From Stenotrophomonas acidaminiphila (GTDB lineage Bacteria; Pseudomonadota; Gammaproteobacteria; Xanthomonadales; Xanthomonadaceae): a stretch of DNA of 64,000 bases. The notes beneath the pieces were generated by a model. The model was not told the DNA's origin. It saw only the letters and a list, made by a program, of their open reading frames with translations, and ran no database searches. The stretch lies in contig CP019797.1 of assembly GCA_002951995.1 (NCBI GenBank), forward strand, positions 790,501 through 854,500. The letters are read 5' to 3'. A program made the position numbers and the translations under genes. Of this stretch, positions 36,029 through 54,564 are shown in pieces; within the stretch, counting starts at the first letter, position 1, and every line of letters starts with the position of its first letter.

Positions 36029-36038
36029 CTGCTAGAAT
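36029..36038 (+). promoter_or_regulatory. possible extended -10 promoter for rplKA
   Basis: CTGCTAGAAT contains TGC directly before TAGAAT (36033-36038), an extended -10 element, followed by a GC-rich discriminator TGCCGGCTCCC. No good -35 is visible. It would give a leader of about 150 bases before rplK. A GGCGG/CCGCC inverted repeat precedes it. Confidence 0.45.
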
Positions 36039-36191
36039 TGCCGGCTCCCTGAAAGGGGCTGAGATCAAAGGCCGCCGCGAGGTGGCCTTTGCCGCGATTC
36101 CAAGATTTCAAAACGCGATGCCGGGACGCGTGATTCCCGGTCCGATGGGGAGCCTGTTGTCGCAAGGCGCTAGCACCCGGAGAGCACTCAA

Positions 36192-36620
36192 ATGGCAAAG
36201 AAAGTTGTCGGTTACATCAAGCTGCAGGTGAAGGCCGGTCAGGCCAACCCCTCGCCGCCGGTCGGTCCTGCGCTGGGTCAGCGCGGCCTGAACATCATGG
36301 AGTTCTGCAAGGCGTTCAATGCCGCCACGCAGAAGCTGGAGCCGGGTATCCCGGTGCCGGTGATCATCACGGCCTACTCGGACCGTACCTTCACCTTCAT
36401 CACCAAGAGCACCCCGGCCACCGTGCTGCTCAAGAAGGCGGCGGGCATCACCTCCGGCTCCAAGCGCCCGAACACCGACAAGGTGGGCAAGGTCACCCGC
36501 AAGCAGCTTGAAGAAATCTGCAAGGCGAAGGAGCCGGACCTGACGGCTGCCGACCTGGACGCCGCCGTGCGTACGATCGCGGGCTCGGCCCGTTCCATGG
36601 GCCTGGTGGTGGAGGGTTAA
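36192..36620 (+). CDS. rplK: 50S ribosomal protein L11
   Basis: L11 forms the GTPase-associated centre with 23S rRNA and is needed for RelA activation. The 142-residue protein has the standard features: [20 protein letters not shown], the proline-rich [20 protein letters not shown], and the C-terminal rRNA-binding domain with [16 protein letters not shown] and [14 protein letters not shown]. rplA follows after four bases. Confidence 0.98.
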   Translation: MAKKVVGYIKLQVKAGQANPSPPVGPALGQRGLNIMEFCKAFNAATQKLEPGIPVPVIITAYSDRTFTFITKSTPATVLLKKAAGITSGSKRPNTDKVGKVTRKQLEEICKAKEPDLTAADLDAAVRTIAGSARSMGLVVEG

Positions 36621-36624
36621 TCAG

Positions 36625-37323
36625 ATGGCACAGACCAAGCGTGAGAAGGCCATCAAGGCCGCCGTCGTCCCGGGCAAGAGCTACGCCTTCGAGGACGCGA
36701 TCAACATCCTGAAGACCGCCACCAAGGCCAAGTTCGTCGAGTCGATCGACGTCGCCGTGCGCCTGGGCGTGGACGCGAAGAAGTCCGACCAGCAGGTGCG
36801 CGGTTCGACCGTGCTGCCGGCCGGTACCGGCAAGTCGGTGCGCGTGGCGGTGTTCGCCCCGGCCGGTGCCAAGGCTGACGAAGCCCTGGCCGCTGGCGCC
36901 GAAGCCGTCGGCATGGACGACCTGGCCGAGAAGATGCAGGCCGGCGACCTGAATTACGACGTGGTCATCGCGACCCCGGACGCCATGCGCGTCGTCGGCA
37001 AGCTGGGCACCGTGCTGGGCCCGCGCGGCCTGATGCCGAACCCGAAGGTCGGCACCGTTTCCCCGAACCCGGGCGAAGCCGTGAAGAACGCCAAGTCGGG
37101 CCAGGTGCGTTACCGCACCGACAAGGCCGGCATCATCCACTGCACCATCGGCAAGGCCAGCTTCGACAACGCCGCGCTGCAGTCGAACCTGCAGGCGCTG
37201 CTGCTGGACCTGATCAAGGCCAAGCCGGCCACCTCGAAGGGCACCTACCTGCAGAAGGTTTCGGTCAGCTCGACGATGGGCCCGGGCGTCACCGTCGACC
37301 AGTCGTCGCTGACTCTGAAGTAA
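36625..37323 (+). CDS. rplA: 50S ribosomal protein L1
   Basis: L1 forms the mobile L1 stalk and in E. coli represses translation of the L11-L1 mRNA. The 232-residue protein has the characteristic [20 protein letters not shown], the conserved [15 protein letters not shown] and a C-terminal [19 protein letters not shown]. The start lies four bases after rplK with a good ribosome-binding site overlap, so the pair is likely coupled. A long leader for rplJ follows. Confidence 0.98.
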   Translation: MAQTKREKAIKAAVVPGKSYAFEDAINILKTATKAKFVESIDVAVRLGVDAKKSDQQVRGSTVLPAGTGKSVRVAVFAPAGAKADEALAAGAEAVGMDDLAEKMQAGDLNYDVVIATPDAMRVVGKLGTVLGPRGLMPNPKVGTVSPNPGEAVKNAKSGQVRYRTDKAGIIHCTIGKASFDNAALQSNLQALLLDLIKAKPATSKGTYLQKVSVSSTMGPGVTVDQSSLTLK

Positions 37324-37706
37324 TCGTTTCAAGCGGCCGCGGCGCCTCGGTGCCGTGGCCGTGACATTTGAAGGCATCGCGGGCAGTGCATCGTCCGCGG
37401 TAGCCGTCAAAGACCGCAGGCGCGGTCAGCGCATACCGGCGACGGGCAGGGAAGCTCGATCTGGCAAGGAGTCGCCGCCGGCATAGCGGGATCGCTTAAT
37501 CGATTCCCCGGAATCACCCTGCGTAGATGGTGCCCTTCTGGAGTTTTTCTGGTTCACGCACGTCTGGGTTTCCCAGGTTGGCCCACTCCAGGTCTAGAAC
37601 GGCCCACCCCCGGAGCATCATCCCGATGTTCCCGGCGTCCAGGACGGATGCCGCACAGGACCGCACACGGCAGGAGCCGTAAGCGGAGTTCAATTGGAGG
37701 AGTGCA
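37324..37706 (+). promoter_or_regulatory. rplJ leader region (L10 autoregulatory leader candidate)
   Basis: These 383 bases between rplA and rplJ hold no gene. Leaders of this length here usually fold into the structure bound by L10(L12)4 to repress rplJL translation. The last part, around CACACGGCAGGAGCCGTAAG and GGAGTTCAATTGGAGGAG, contains a CGGC/GCCG stem close to the rplJ ribosome-binding site. I recognise the position and length; I could not match the fold base by base. Confidence 0.5.
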
Positions 37707-38240
37707 ATGGCTCTCAATCTGTCCCAGAAGCAAGAAGTAGTCGCCGAACTGGCAGACGTCGCCGCCAAGGCCCACTCCTTGATCGCAGCCGAATACGCTG
37801 GCACCACGGTCGCCCAGATGACCGCGATGCGCAAGCAGGCCCGCGAAACCGGCGTTTTCTTGAAGGTTGTCAAGAACACGCTGGCCGCGCGCGCCGTCGA
37901 AGGCACCGATTTCGCAGTCGCTAAGGACCAGATGGTCGGTCCGCTGCTGTATGCGTTTTCGCTCGAGGAGCCCGGCGCCGCCGGTCGCCTGATCAAGGAA
38001 GCAGCCAAGGGCAACGACAAGCTGAAGGCGAAGGTCGTGGCGATCGGTGGGGAAATCTTCCCGGCCAGCCACGTCGACGTGCTGGCATCGCTGCCGACCC
38101 GTGATCAGGCCCTGGCCATGCTGGCCCGCGTCCTGACCGAGCCGGTCACCATGTTCGCGCGCGCCGTCAAGGCTGTTGGTGAGAAGCAGAACGGTGGTGC
38201 GGCTGTCGAAGCTGCCGAGCCGGCCGCTGAAACCGCCTGA
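37707..38240 (+). CDS. rplJ: 50S ribosomal protein L10
   Basis: L10 anchors the L7/L12 dimers on the ribosome stalk. The 177-residue protein starts [20 protein letters not shown], contains [16 protein letters not shown] and ends in an Ala/Glu-rich helix that binds L7/L12. GGAGGAG lies 7 bases before the start. It is downstream of the probable L10 leader and forms an operon with rplL, rpoB and rpoC. Confidence 0.97.
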   Translation: MALNLSQKQEVVAELADVAAKAHSLIAAEYAGTTVAQMTAMRKQARETGVFLKVVKNTLAARAVEGTDFAVAKDQMVGPLLYAFSLEEPGAAGRLIKEAAKGNDKLKAKVVAIGGEIFPASHVDVLASLPTRDQALAMLARVLTEPVTMFARAVKAVGEKQNGGAAVEAAEPAAETA

Positions 38241-38303
38241 GTTCGACGTTTCCGTGGTTCTGAATAGAACCTCAATCCAGAATATTTTCCAAAGGTAATC
38301 AAA

Positions 38304-38672
38304 ATGTCCCTTACCAACGAACAGATCGTCGACGCCATCGCCGAGAAGTCCCTGATGGAAGTGATGGAGCTGGTCAAGGCCATCGAAGACAAGTTCGGCG
38401 TTTCCGCCGCCGCCCCGGTCATGGCCGTCGCCGCTGCCGGCCCGGCCGCTGCCGTCGAAGAGCAGACCGAGTTCAACGTCATCCTGAAGGATGCCGGCGC
38501 CAAGAAGGTCGAAGTCATCAAGGCCGTGCGCGCCATCACCGGCCTGGGCCTGAAGGAAGCGAAGGATCTGGCCGAGGCCGGTGGCGTCGTGAAGGAAGGC
38601 GCTTCGAAGGAAGACGCCGAGAAGTTCAAGAAGGAACTGGAAGCCGCCGGCGCCACCGTCGAGCTGAAGTAA
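38304..38672 (+). CDS. rplL: 50S ribosomal protein L7/L12
   Basis: L7/L12 is the stalk protein that recruits translation GTPases. The 122-residue acidic protein has an N-terminal dimerisation domain ([20 protein letters not shown]), an Ala/Val-rich hinge ([20 protein letters not shown]) and the conserved C-terminal domain with [20 protein letters not shown]. It is 63 bases after rplJ. Confidence 0.98.
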   Translation: MSLTNEQIVDAIAEKSLMEVMELVKAIEDKFGVSAAAPVMAVAAAGPAAAVEEQTEFNVILKDAGAKKVEVIKAVRAITGLGLKEAKDLAEAGGVVKEGASKEDAEKFKKELEAAGATVELK

Positions 38673-38719
38673 GCAGTTCCCTTGCGTCGCCATCGAATCA
38701 CGGCGATGCAGCCAGGGCT

Positions 38720-38736
38720 GGGGGCCTAAAGCCCCC
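38720..38736 (+). terminator. attenuator-like hairpin between rplL and rpoB
   Basis: GGGGGC-CTAAA-GCCCCC is a 6-bp GC stem with a five-base loop, 47 bases after rplL and followed by CGGCCTTTGG. Partial termination at this point is known in E. coli, where it makes ribosomal stalk proteins more abundant than polymerase subunits. The T run here is short. Confidence 0.5.
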
Positions 38737-38750
38737 GGCCTTTGGTCGTT

Positions 38751-38773
38751 GTAGAGCCGGGCATGCCCGGTGC
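38751..38773. repeat. single REP-like GTAG palindrome
   Basis: GTAGAGCCGGGCATGCCCGG begins with GTAG and has a CCGGGCATGCCCGG palindrome, similar in form to the REP elements elsewhere in the window but without a paired partner. It lies in the rplL-rpoB gap. Confidence 0.6.
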
Positions 38774-38858
38774 GGTGAAAAGCCCAACACGGGCTGCGTT
38801 CCAACCCCGGCCGGCCCGCGCATCGCGCGGCGGGCAGGGCGGCAGGCAGACGAGTTGG

Positions 38859-38917
38859 CAGTTGGAAGTAGCGGGAGAAGGCGTGCTGGTGCCGGCAATA
38901 CCAGCGACTTCCAACTG
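38859..38917 (+). other. nested stem in the rplL-rpoB gap, candidate RNase III site
   Basis: CAGTTGGAAGT (38859-38869) is exactly complementary to ACTTCCAACTG (38907-38917), and inside it CTGGT (38886-38890) pairs with ACCAG (38900-38904). The result is a long stem with an internal arm, 64 bases before rpoB. E. coli mRNA is cut by RNase III in the same intergenic region. The role here is inference. Confidence 0.55.
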
Positions 38918-38980
38918 ACAATTTAAAAGTTCCCTTCCGGGTCGTGGACGCACGGCCCGCACAACAAGGTGGAAGATCCC

Positions 38981-43174
<4,194 letters not shown>

Positions 43175-43183
43175 TCGAGCAGG

Positions 43184-43211
43184 CGCCGCCGCAGTGATGC
43201 GGCGGCGCCGC
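43184..43211 (+). other. 12-bp GNRA-loop hairpin between rpoB and rpoC
   Basis: GGCGCCGCCGCA, GTGA and TGCGGCGGCGCC form a perfect 12-bp stem closed by a GUGA tetraloop of the stable GNRA class, 9 bases after the rpoB stop. No T run follows, so it is not a terminator. It may protect the rpoB 3' end or separate the two translation units. Confidence 0.6.
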
Positions 43212-43264
43212 CGGCAGCGCCCTGACAGCCCATCGACACAGCATTCCTCCTTTCGGAGAACACC

Positions 43265-47488
<4,224 letters not shown>

Positions 47489-47619
47489 GGTAGGTCCGGC
47501 CATTGGCCGGGCGCTTTGAAGAACCGCCGGTCCGCCCGGGCCGGTGGTTCAACCTGAACGGGGTACATGGAGGCCCCCTGTAACGGCCCGGGATCAGGGC
47601 TGGCCTGGAAGGGACGCGT

Positions 47620-47649
47620 TTGACTGCGTTCTGGACGGGTTGCTACAAT
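47620..47649 (+). promoter_or_regulatory. strong promoter of the str (rpsL) operon
   Basis: TTGACT (47620-47625) and TACAAT (47644-47649) each match five of six consensus bases, with an 18-base spacer, and TGC before TACAAT makes an extended -10. The transcript would start about 80 bases before rpsL. The rpoC-rpsL gap is 249 bases and holds no gene. Confidence 0.8.
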
Positions 47650-47737
47650 CGTCTGTCTCGGCAGGCCTGAATTTCGGGCCTGCTTTCCATTTTCCGCATC
47701 TGGCCGTTTTTGCGGCCCCAATCAGAAGAACCTACTG

Positions 47738-48111
47738 ATGGCGACGATCAACCAGCTGGTCCGCAAGCCGCGGCAAGCGACCACCTACAAGAGTGCCTCG
47801 CCGGCGCTCGACAAGTGCCCGCAGCGCCGTGGCGTCTGCACCCGTGTCTACACCACCACCCGAAGAAGCCGAACTCGGCTCTGCGCAAGGTTGCCAAGGT
47901 CCGCCTGACCAACCAGGAAGAGGTCATTTCCTACATCGGTGGTGAAGGCCACAACCTGCAGGAGCACTCCGTGGTCCTGATCCGCGGCGGTCGCGTCAAG
48001 GACCTGCCGGGTGTGCGTTACCACACCGTTCGCGGCTCGCTCGACGCCGCCGGCGTCGCCAAGCGTCGCCAGGCCCGTTCCAAGTACGGCGCCAAGCGTC
48101 CGAAGGCCTAA
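47738..48111 (+). CDS. rpsL: 30S ribosomal protein S12 (frameshifted as read)
   Basis: S12 controls decoding accuracy at the A site. The gene starts [20 protein letters not shown] and the frame breaks in VYTTT at the CCC 47859-47861; one added C gives [20 protein letters not shown] and a 124-residue protein, exactly the normal length. Lys43 and Lys88, where streptomycin-resistance changes occur, are both wild type. Since S12 is essential and present once in the str operon, the break must be a sequence error. rpsG follows after 12 bases. Confidence 0.96.
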
Positions 48112-48123
48112 GGAGAGAGCACT

Positions 48124-48591
48124 ATGTCGCGTAAGGGTAATACTCCGCAGCGTTCCGTCCTGCCCGATCCGAAGCACGGAAGCGAAACCATCGCCCGCTT
48201 CATCAACATGGTCATGCAGAGCGGCAAGAAGTCGGTCGCCGAGAAGATCGTGTACGGCGCCATGGACGTGATCGGCGAAAAGAATCCGAATGCCATCGAG
48301 CTGGTGCAGAAGGCGCTGGACAACGTGGCCCCGGCCGTCGAAGTGAAGTCCCGCCGTGTCGGCGGCGCCACCTACCAGGTGCCGGTCGAAGTGCGCGCCT
48401 CGCGCAAGATGGCGCTGGCCATGCGCTGGCTGATCGAGTCGGCCCGCAAGCGCGGTGAGAACTCGATGCCGCGCAAGCTGGCCGCCGAGCTGCTGGACGC
48501 CTCGGAAAACCGTGGCGGCGCCATCAAGAAGCGTGAAGAAACCCACCGCATGGCGGAAGCGAACAAGGCGTTCGCGCACTACCGCTGGTGA
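48124..48591 (+). CDS. rpsG: 30S ribosomal protein S7
   Basis: S7 starts assembly of the 30S head and, in E. coli, represses the str operon. The 155-residue protein starts [20 protein letters not shown] and contains [20 protein letters not shown] and the C-terminal [19 protein letters not shown]. It is the second gene of the str operon, with two hairpins in the gap before fusA. Confidence 0.98.
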   Translation: MSRKGNTPQRSVLPDPKHGSETIARFINMVMQSGKKSVAEKIVYGAMDVIGEKNPNAIELVQKALDNVAPAVEVKSRRVGGATYQVPVEVRASRKMALAMRWLIESARKRGENSMPRKLAAELLDASENRGGAIKKREETHRMAEANKAFAHYRW

Positions 48592-48617
48592 GTTTGAAGG
48601 CCTTGTGAACACAGGCC

Positions 48618-48640
48618 GGTGACACCATCTGGGTGTCACC
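48618..48640 (+). other. hairpin in the rpsG-fusA gap
   Basis: GGTGACACC-ATCTG-GGTGTCACC forms a perfect 9-bp stem. A second small hairpin GCCGCC-GAAA-GGCGGC with a GNRA loop lies at 48674-48689. The 139-base gap has no gene. In E. coli the rpsL-rpsG gap, not this one, holds the S7 control site. Confidence 0.5.
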
Positions 48641-48730
48641 TCGCGGTGACAGAATCGCCGCGTCAACCCGAAGGCCGCCGAAAGGCGGCGTTCGGCCATT
48701 CCGAAATCCGAAAAATCTGAGAGGCTCCCC

Positions 48731-50859
48731 GTGGCCCGCACCACTCCCATCGAGCGTTACCGCAACTTCGGCATCATGGCCCACATCGATGCCGGCAAGA
48801 CCACCACGTCCGAGCGCATCCTGTTCTACACCGGCAAGAGCCACAAGCTGGGTGAGGTGCACGATGGCGCCGCCACCATGGACTGGATGGAGCAGGAGCA
48901 GGAGCGTGGCATCACGATCCAGTCCGCTGCCACCACCGCGTTCTGGAAGGGCATGGACAAGTCCATGCCGGAGCACCGCTTCAACATCATCGATACCCCG
49001 GGCACGTCGACTTCACCATCGAAGTCGAGCGTTCGCTGCGCGTGCTCGACGGCGCGGTGTTCGTGCTGTGCGCCGTCGGTGGCGTGCAGCCGCAGTCCGA
49101 GACCGTGTGGCGCCAGGCCAACAAGTACCACGTGCCGCGCATCGCGTTCGTCAACAAGATGGACCGCACCGGCGCCAACTTCTTCAAGGTCCGTGACCAG
49201 CTGAAGGCCCGCCTGGGCGCCGTGCCGGTGCCGATGCAGATCCCGGTGGGTGCCGAGGACAACTTCCAGGGCGTGGTCGACCTGGTGAAGATGAAGGCCA
49301 TCGCGTGGGACGAGAAGTCCCAGGGCATGAGCTTCGAGTACCGCGACATCCCGGCTGAGCTGCAGGCCCAGGCCGAGGAAGCGCGCGCGTTCATGGTCGA
49401 GTCGGCCGCCGAAGCCAGCGAAGAGCTGATGGAGAAGTACCTGGGCGGCGAGGAGCTGACCGAGGACGAGATCTACAACGCCCTGCGTATCCGTACGCTG
49501 GCGACCGAGATCGTGCCGATGTTCTGCGGCTCGGCGTTCAAGAACAAGGGCGTGCAGGCCATGCTCGACGGCGTCATCAAGCTGCTGCCGTCGCCGGTCG
49601 ACGTGCCGGCGGTCAAGGGCACCGACATCGACGACGAGAGCAAGGAAATGTCGCGCGAATCCAGCGACAAGGCCCCGTTCTCGGCGCTGGCGTTCAAGAT
49701 CATGACCGACCCGTTCGTGGGTTCGCTGACCTTCTTCCGCGTCTACTCGGGCGTGCTGAACGCCGGCGACCAGGTGCTGAACTCGGTGCGCAACAAGAAG
49801 GAGCGCATCGGCCGCGTGCTGCAGATGCACTCCAACAACCGCGAAGAGATCAAGGAAGTGCTGGCCGGCGACATCGCCGCGGCGGTGGGCCTGAAGGACG
49901 TCACCACCGGTGACACCCTGTGCGCCATCGACGCCCCGATCGTCCTGGAGCGCATGGCGTTCCCGGAGCCGGTGATCTCCATGGCGGTCGAGCCGAAGAC
50001 CAAGTCCGACCAGGAAAAGATGGGCATGGCCCTGGGCCGTCTGGCGCAGGAAGACCCGTCGTTCCGCGTCAAGACCGACGAAGAGTCGGGCCAGACGATC
50101 ATCTCGGGCATGGGCGAGCTGCACCTGGACATCATCGTCGACCGCCTGAAGCGCGAGTTCAACGTCGAAGCCAACGTCGGCAAGCCGCAGGTCGCGTACC
50201 GCGAGACCATCCAGGCCGCGGACGTGAAGTCGGACTACAAGCACGCCAAGCAGTCCGGTGGTAAGGGCCAGTACGGTCACGTCGTGATCGAAATGTCCCC
50301 GATCACCGCCGCCGACCGCGAGAAGCACGGCGCCGACATCAAGGACGACTTCCTGTTCCTGAACGAGATCACCGGTGGCGTGATTCCGAAGGAATTCATC
50401 CCGTCGGTCGAGAAGGGCCTGCGCGAGACCATCACCAGCGGCCCGCTGGCCGGCTTCCCGGTGGTGGACGTGAAGGTCAAGCTGGTGTTCGGTTCGTACC
50501 ACGACGTCGACTCCTCGGAAATGGCGTTCAAGCTGGCCGCCTCGATGGCGTTCAAGCAGGGCTTCGCCAAGGCCAAGCCGGTGCTGCTGGAGCCGATCAT
50601 GAAGGTCGAGATCGTGACCCCGGAGGACTACCAGGGCGACGTGATGGGCGACGTGAGCCGTCGCCGCGGCGTGCTGCAGGGTTCGGACACCAGCGTTTCG
50701 GGCGTTGTCATCAATGCGATGATCCCGCTGGGCGAAATGTTCGGTTACGCCACCCAGCTGCGTTCGATGACCCAGGGTCGCGCCACGTTCTCGATGGAGT
50801 TCGACCACTACGAGCCGGCGCCGAACAACATCGCCGAAACCGTCATCAAGAAGGCCTGA
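48731..50859 (+). CDS. fusA: elongation factor G (frameshifted as read)
   Basis: EF-G drives ribosomal translocation with GTP. The gene begins with GTG at 48731 (GAGAGGCT upstream) and reads [20 protein letters not shown] with the P loop AHIDAGKTT. The frame breaks at the single C at 49003: one added C turns DTPGTSTSP into [20 protein letters not shown], the universal G3 motif, and the rest continues to 50859 for a 709-residue protein. NKMDRTGAN is the guanine motif and the later part includes [17 protein letters not shown] is essential, so the break is a sequence error. tuf follows 54 bases later. Confidence 0.96.
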
Positions 50860-50913
50860 GCCCGCGGGGCTCAGGTTCTCCACACAACTTTCAGCTAATC
50901 AAGGAATATCAAA

Positions 50914-52104
<1,191 letters not shown>

Positions 52105-52136
52105 TCGCGTTTTCCCCGTTCGCGGGAGCGTCGGAC

Positions 52137-52164
52137 AAGGGCGGCCTCCGGGCCGCCCTTTTTT
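52137..52164 (+). terminator. strong rho-independent terminator of the str operon
   Basis: AAGGGCGGCC-TCCG-GGCCGCCCTT is a 10-bp GC-rich stem followed by an unbroken TTTT (six T in all with the stem end). It closes the str operon, so the S10 operon at 58945 is not read from this promoter. The remaining 200 bases to the LysR gene show no gene, only a run of eight G at 52207-52214. Confidence 0.92.
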
Positions 52165-52365
52165 GTTGCCGCTAGGGGAAGGCAGTCCTTCGGGGCGCCG
52201 GCAAGCGGGGGGGGCGGAAATCGCTCTCGGCGGTTCCTGGTCGCCGTCTTCCGGGCAAGCGGTTCTCCTGGGCGTCGTTGCTGCGGGTATCCGGCGCACG
52301 CTTCCGGCGAGGCCATTGCAGCCGTCAACGGTGACCGGCCGGGATGACAGGGGCGGACGGAAGCG

Positions 52366-53268
52366 TCAGCCGTCGAACGGATCCGCGCCCAGCGTTTCGA
52401 CCACGTGGTCGACGAAGCAGGTGATCCGCGCGGCCAGCGCGGTGTTGCGGTAGTAGACCGCGTTGACCGGCTGGCGCACGTCCAGCGTCTGCGCCGGGAA
52501 CAGCGGCACCAGCCGGCCCTGCTCGCGGTCCGTGCGGGTCATGAAGTCGGACAGGCAGACGATGCCCTGGCCGGCCAGGGCCAGATGGCGCAGCGTCTCG
52601 CCGCTGGAGGCGGCGATCGTCGGCTGGATGCGCACGACGTTGCCGGCCGCATCGCGCAGCGGCCACTCGTTGAGCGTTTCGGGCTGGGTGAAGCCCAGCA
52701 GGGAATGCCGGGCCAGGTCGCCGGGGTCGGCCGGCACGCCGTGGCGTTCGAGATAGGCGGGGCTGGCCAGCACCCGTACACGGCTGCCGCCCAGCGGGCG
52801 GGCGTGCAGGGTGGAGTCCTTCAGGGTGCCGATGCGGAACGCCACGTCGGTGCGCTTCTCGATCAGGTCGACGATGCCCTCGTTCGAATTCAGTTCCAAC
52901 TCGACCTCCGGGTAGCGCTCGCTGAAGCCGGCGACCAGCGGCACCAGCACGTGCAGCATGAAGGGCGTGGCCGCGTCGACCCGCAGTCGCCCCGCCGGGC
53001 GCATGCGCCTGGCGGCCATCTGCTCCTCGGCTTCGTCCACCGACGCGAGGATGGCGCGTGCGTGCTGCAGGAAGGTGGCACCTTCCTCGGTCAGCTCCAG
53101 GCGCCGCGTCGTGCGCCGCAGCAGGGTGGTGTGCAGCTTTTCCTCCAGCCGCCCGAGCGCACGGCTGGTGGCCGAGATCGTCAGCCCCAGCAGTTCCGAC
53201 GCGGCGGTGATCGACCCGGCGTCCACCACGGCCACGAACGCCTGCAGTTCATCGAGGGTGGTCTTCAT
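52366..53268 (-). CDS. LysR family transcriptional regulator
   Basis: A 300-residue LysR-type regulator. The N-terminal winged helix-turn-helix reads LDELQAFVAVVDAGSITAAS and SRALGRLEEKLHTTLLRRTT, followed by a linker helix and a co-inducer-binding domain from about residue 90 (GRLRVDAATPFMLHVLVPLV). It is divergent from an MFS exporter with 75 bases between starts and probably controls it and the downstream reductase. The inducer is unknown. Confidence 0.93.
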   Translation of the reverse strand: MKTTLDELQAFVAVVDAGSITAASELLGLTISATSRALGRLEEKLHTTLLRRTTRRLELTEEGATFLQHARAILASVDEAEEQMAARRMRPAGRLRVDAATPFMLHVLVPLVAGFSERYPEVELELNSNEGIVDLIEKRTDVAFRIGTLKDSTLHARPLGGSRVRVLASPAYLERHGVPADPGDLARHSLLGFTQPETLNEWPLRDAAGNVVRIQPTIAASSGETLRHLALAGQGIVCLSDFMTRTDREQGRLVPLFPAQTLDVRQPVNAVYYRNTALAARITCFVDHVVETLGADPFDG

Positions 53269-53279
53269 TGTTGATCCTG

Positions 53280-53291
53280 ATTCAAATGAAT
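53280..53291. promoter_or_regulatory. possible LysR operator in the divergent promoter
   Basis: ATTCA-AA-TGAAT is a perfect inverted repeat with five-base arms in an unusually AT-rich stretch between the divergent LysR and MFS starts. It is a natural place for the LysR protein to bind, and lies 11 bases from the LysR start. The site is short, so support is modest. Confidence 0.4.
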
Positions 53292-53343
53292 TTGGTCAAT
53301 ACAGGGATTAATCTGCAAATATTAGCCCGACACACTGCGCGCC

Positions 53344-54507
53344 ATGAAATCTTCCAACGCCCTGTTCGCCCTCGCCATCGGTGCCTTCGCCATCGGCACC
53401 ACCGAATTCACCCCGATGGGACTGCTGCCCGTGATCGCCGATGGCGTGCAGGTCGGCATTCCCACCGCCGGCATGCTGGTCTCCGCCTACGCGATCGGCG
53501 TCATGGCCGGTGCGCCGTTGATGACCCTGCTGTTCAGCCGCTTCGGCAAGCGCGCGGCGCTGATGTGGCTGATGGTGCTGTTCACCGTCGGCAACCTGCT
53601 GTCCGCCTCCGCGCCGGGCTACACGACCCTGCTGCTGTCGCGCCTGGTCACCAGCCTCAACCACGGCGCGTTCTTCGGCATCGGCGCGGTGGTTGCCGCC
53701 AGCGTCGTGCCGAAGGACAGGCAGGCTAGCGCCATCGCCACCATGTTCATGGGCCTGACCATCGCCAACATCGGTGGCGTGCCGGCCGCGACCTGGATCG
53801 GCCAGCAGGTAGGTTGGCGACTGGCCTTCGGCGGTACTGCCGTGCTGGGCCTGGTCACCATCGCCGCCCTGTGGCTGGCGCTGCCCAAGGGCGAGCCCGG
53901 TACGCGCCCGGATGTGCGCCGCGAACTGAAGGTGCTGGCCCGCCCCGAGGTGCTGCTGGCCATGGGTACCACGGTGCTCGGCGCCGGCGCGATGTTCGCG
54001 CTCTATACCTATGTGGCGCCGGTGCTGGCCGAGATCACCCATGCCAGTCCGGGCTTCGTGGCCTTCGCGCTGGTGCTGATCGGCATCGGCTTCACGCTGG
54101 GCAACAGCATCGGCGGCCGCCTGGCCGACTGGTCGCTGGACGGCGCGACCAAGCTGATCCTCGGTGCACTCGCGCTGGTCATGGCGGTGCTGCCGTTGGT
54201 GATGACCACCCATGTCGGCGCCGCCATCGGCCTGGTGGTCTGGGGCGCAGCCGCCTTCGGCATCGTGCCGCCGGTGCAGATGCGGGTGATGCAGGCCGCC
54301 GCCCAGGCGCCCGGCCTGGCCTCGTCGGTCAACGTGGGTGCGTTCAACCTCGGCAACGCGGTGGGGGCGGCCCTCGGTGGCGCCGTCATCGGCCAGGGGC
54401 TGGGCTACGCCGCCGTGCCGCTGGCCGGCGCCGCGCTGGCAGCGGGCGGCCTGGGCCTGGTGTGGCTGGGCAATGCCGGCCGCCGCCGGGTGGTACAGGG
54501 CGCCTGA
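53344..54507 (+). CDS. MFS transporter, YdhP/AraJ-like efflux family
   Basis: A 387-residue major facilitator superfamily protein with about twelve membrane helices. The N-terminus FALAIGAFAIGTTEFTPMGL and VSAYAIGVMAGAPLMTLLFS, followed by the loop RFGKRAALM, match the drug and arabinose efflux (DHA1) group that includes YdhP and AraJ. The exported compound is unknown. It is divergent from a LysR regulator and is followed after 57 bases by an aldo/keto reductase, so the three probably form one responsive unit. Confidence 0.92.
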   Translation: MKSSNALFALAIGAFAIGTTEFTPMGLLPVIADGVQVGIPTAGMLVSAYAIGVMAGAPLMTLLFSRFGKRAALMWLMVLFTVGNLLSASAPGYTTLLLSRLVTSLNHGAFFGIGAVVAASVVPKDRQASAIATMFMGLTIANIGGVPAATWIGQQVGWRLAFGGTAVLGLVTIAALWLALPKGEPGTRPDVRRELKVLARPEVLLAMGTTVLGAGAMFALYTYVAPVLAEITHASPGFVAFALVLIGIGFTLGNSIGGRLADWSLDGATKLILGALALVMAVLPLVMTTHVGAAIGLVVWGAAAFGIVPPVQMRVMQAAAQAPGLASSVNVGAFNLGNAVGAALGGAVIGQGLGYAAVPLAGAALAAGGLGLVWLGNAGRRRVVQGA

Positions 54508-54564
54508 CCGGCTGGTCAGGCGCGCGCGGACAGCCTCCATTTCCTTTCCTGCAGGAGTCATTCC

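Noticed and set aside
49042..50859. A separate short EF-G-like gene starting at 49042
   Set aside because: It lacks the P loop and begins in the middle of the G domain; it is the downstream part of the broken fusA.
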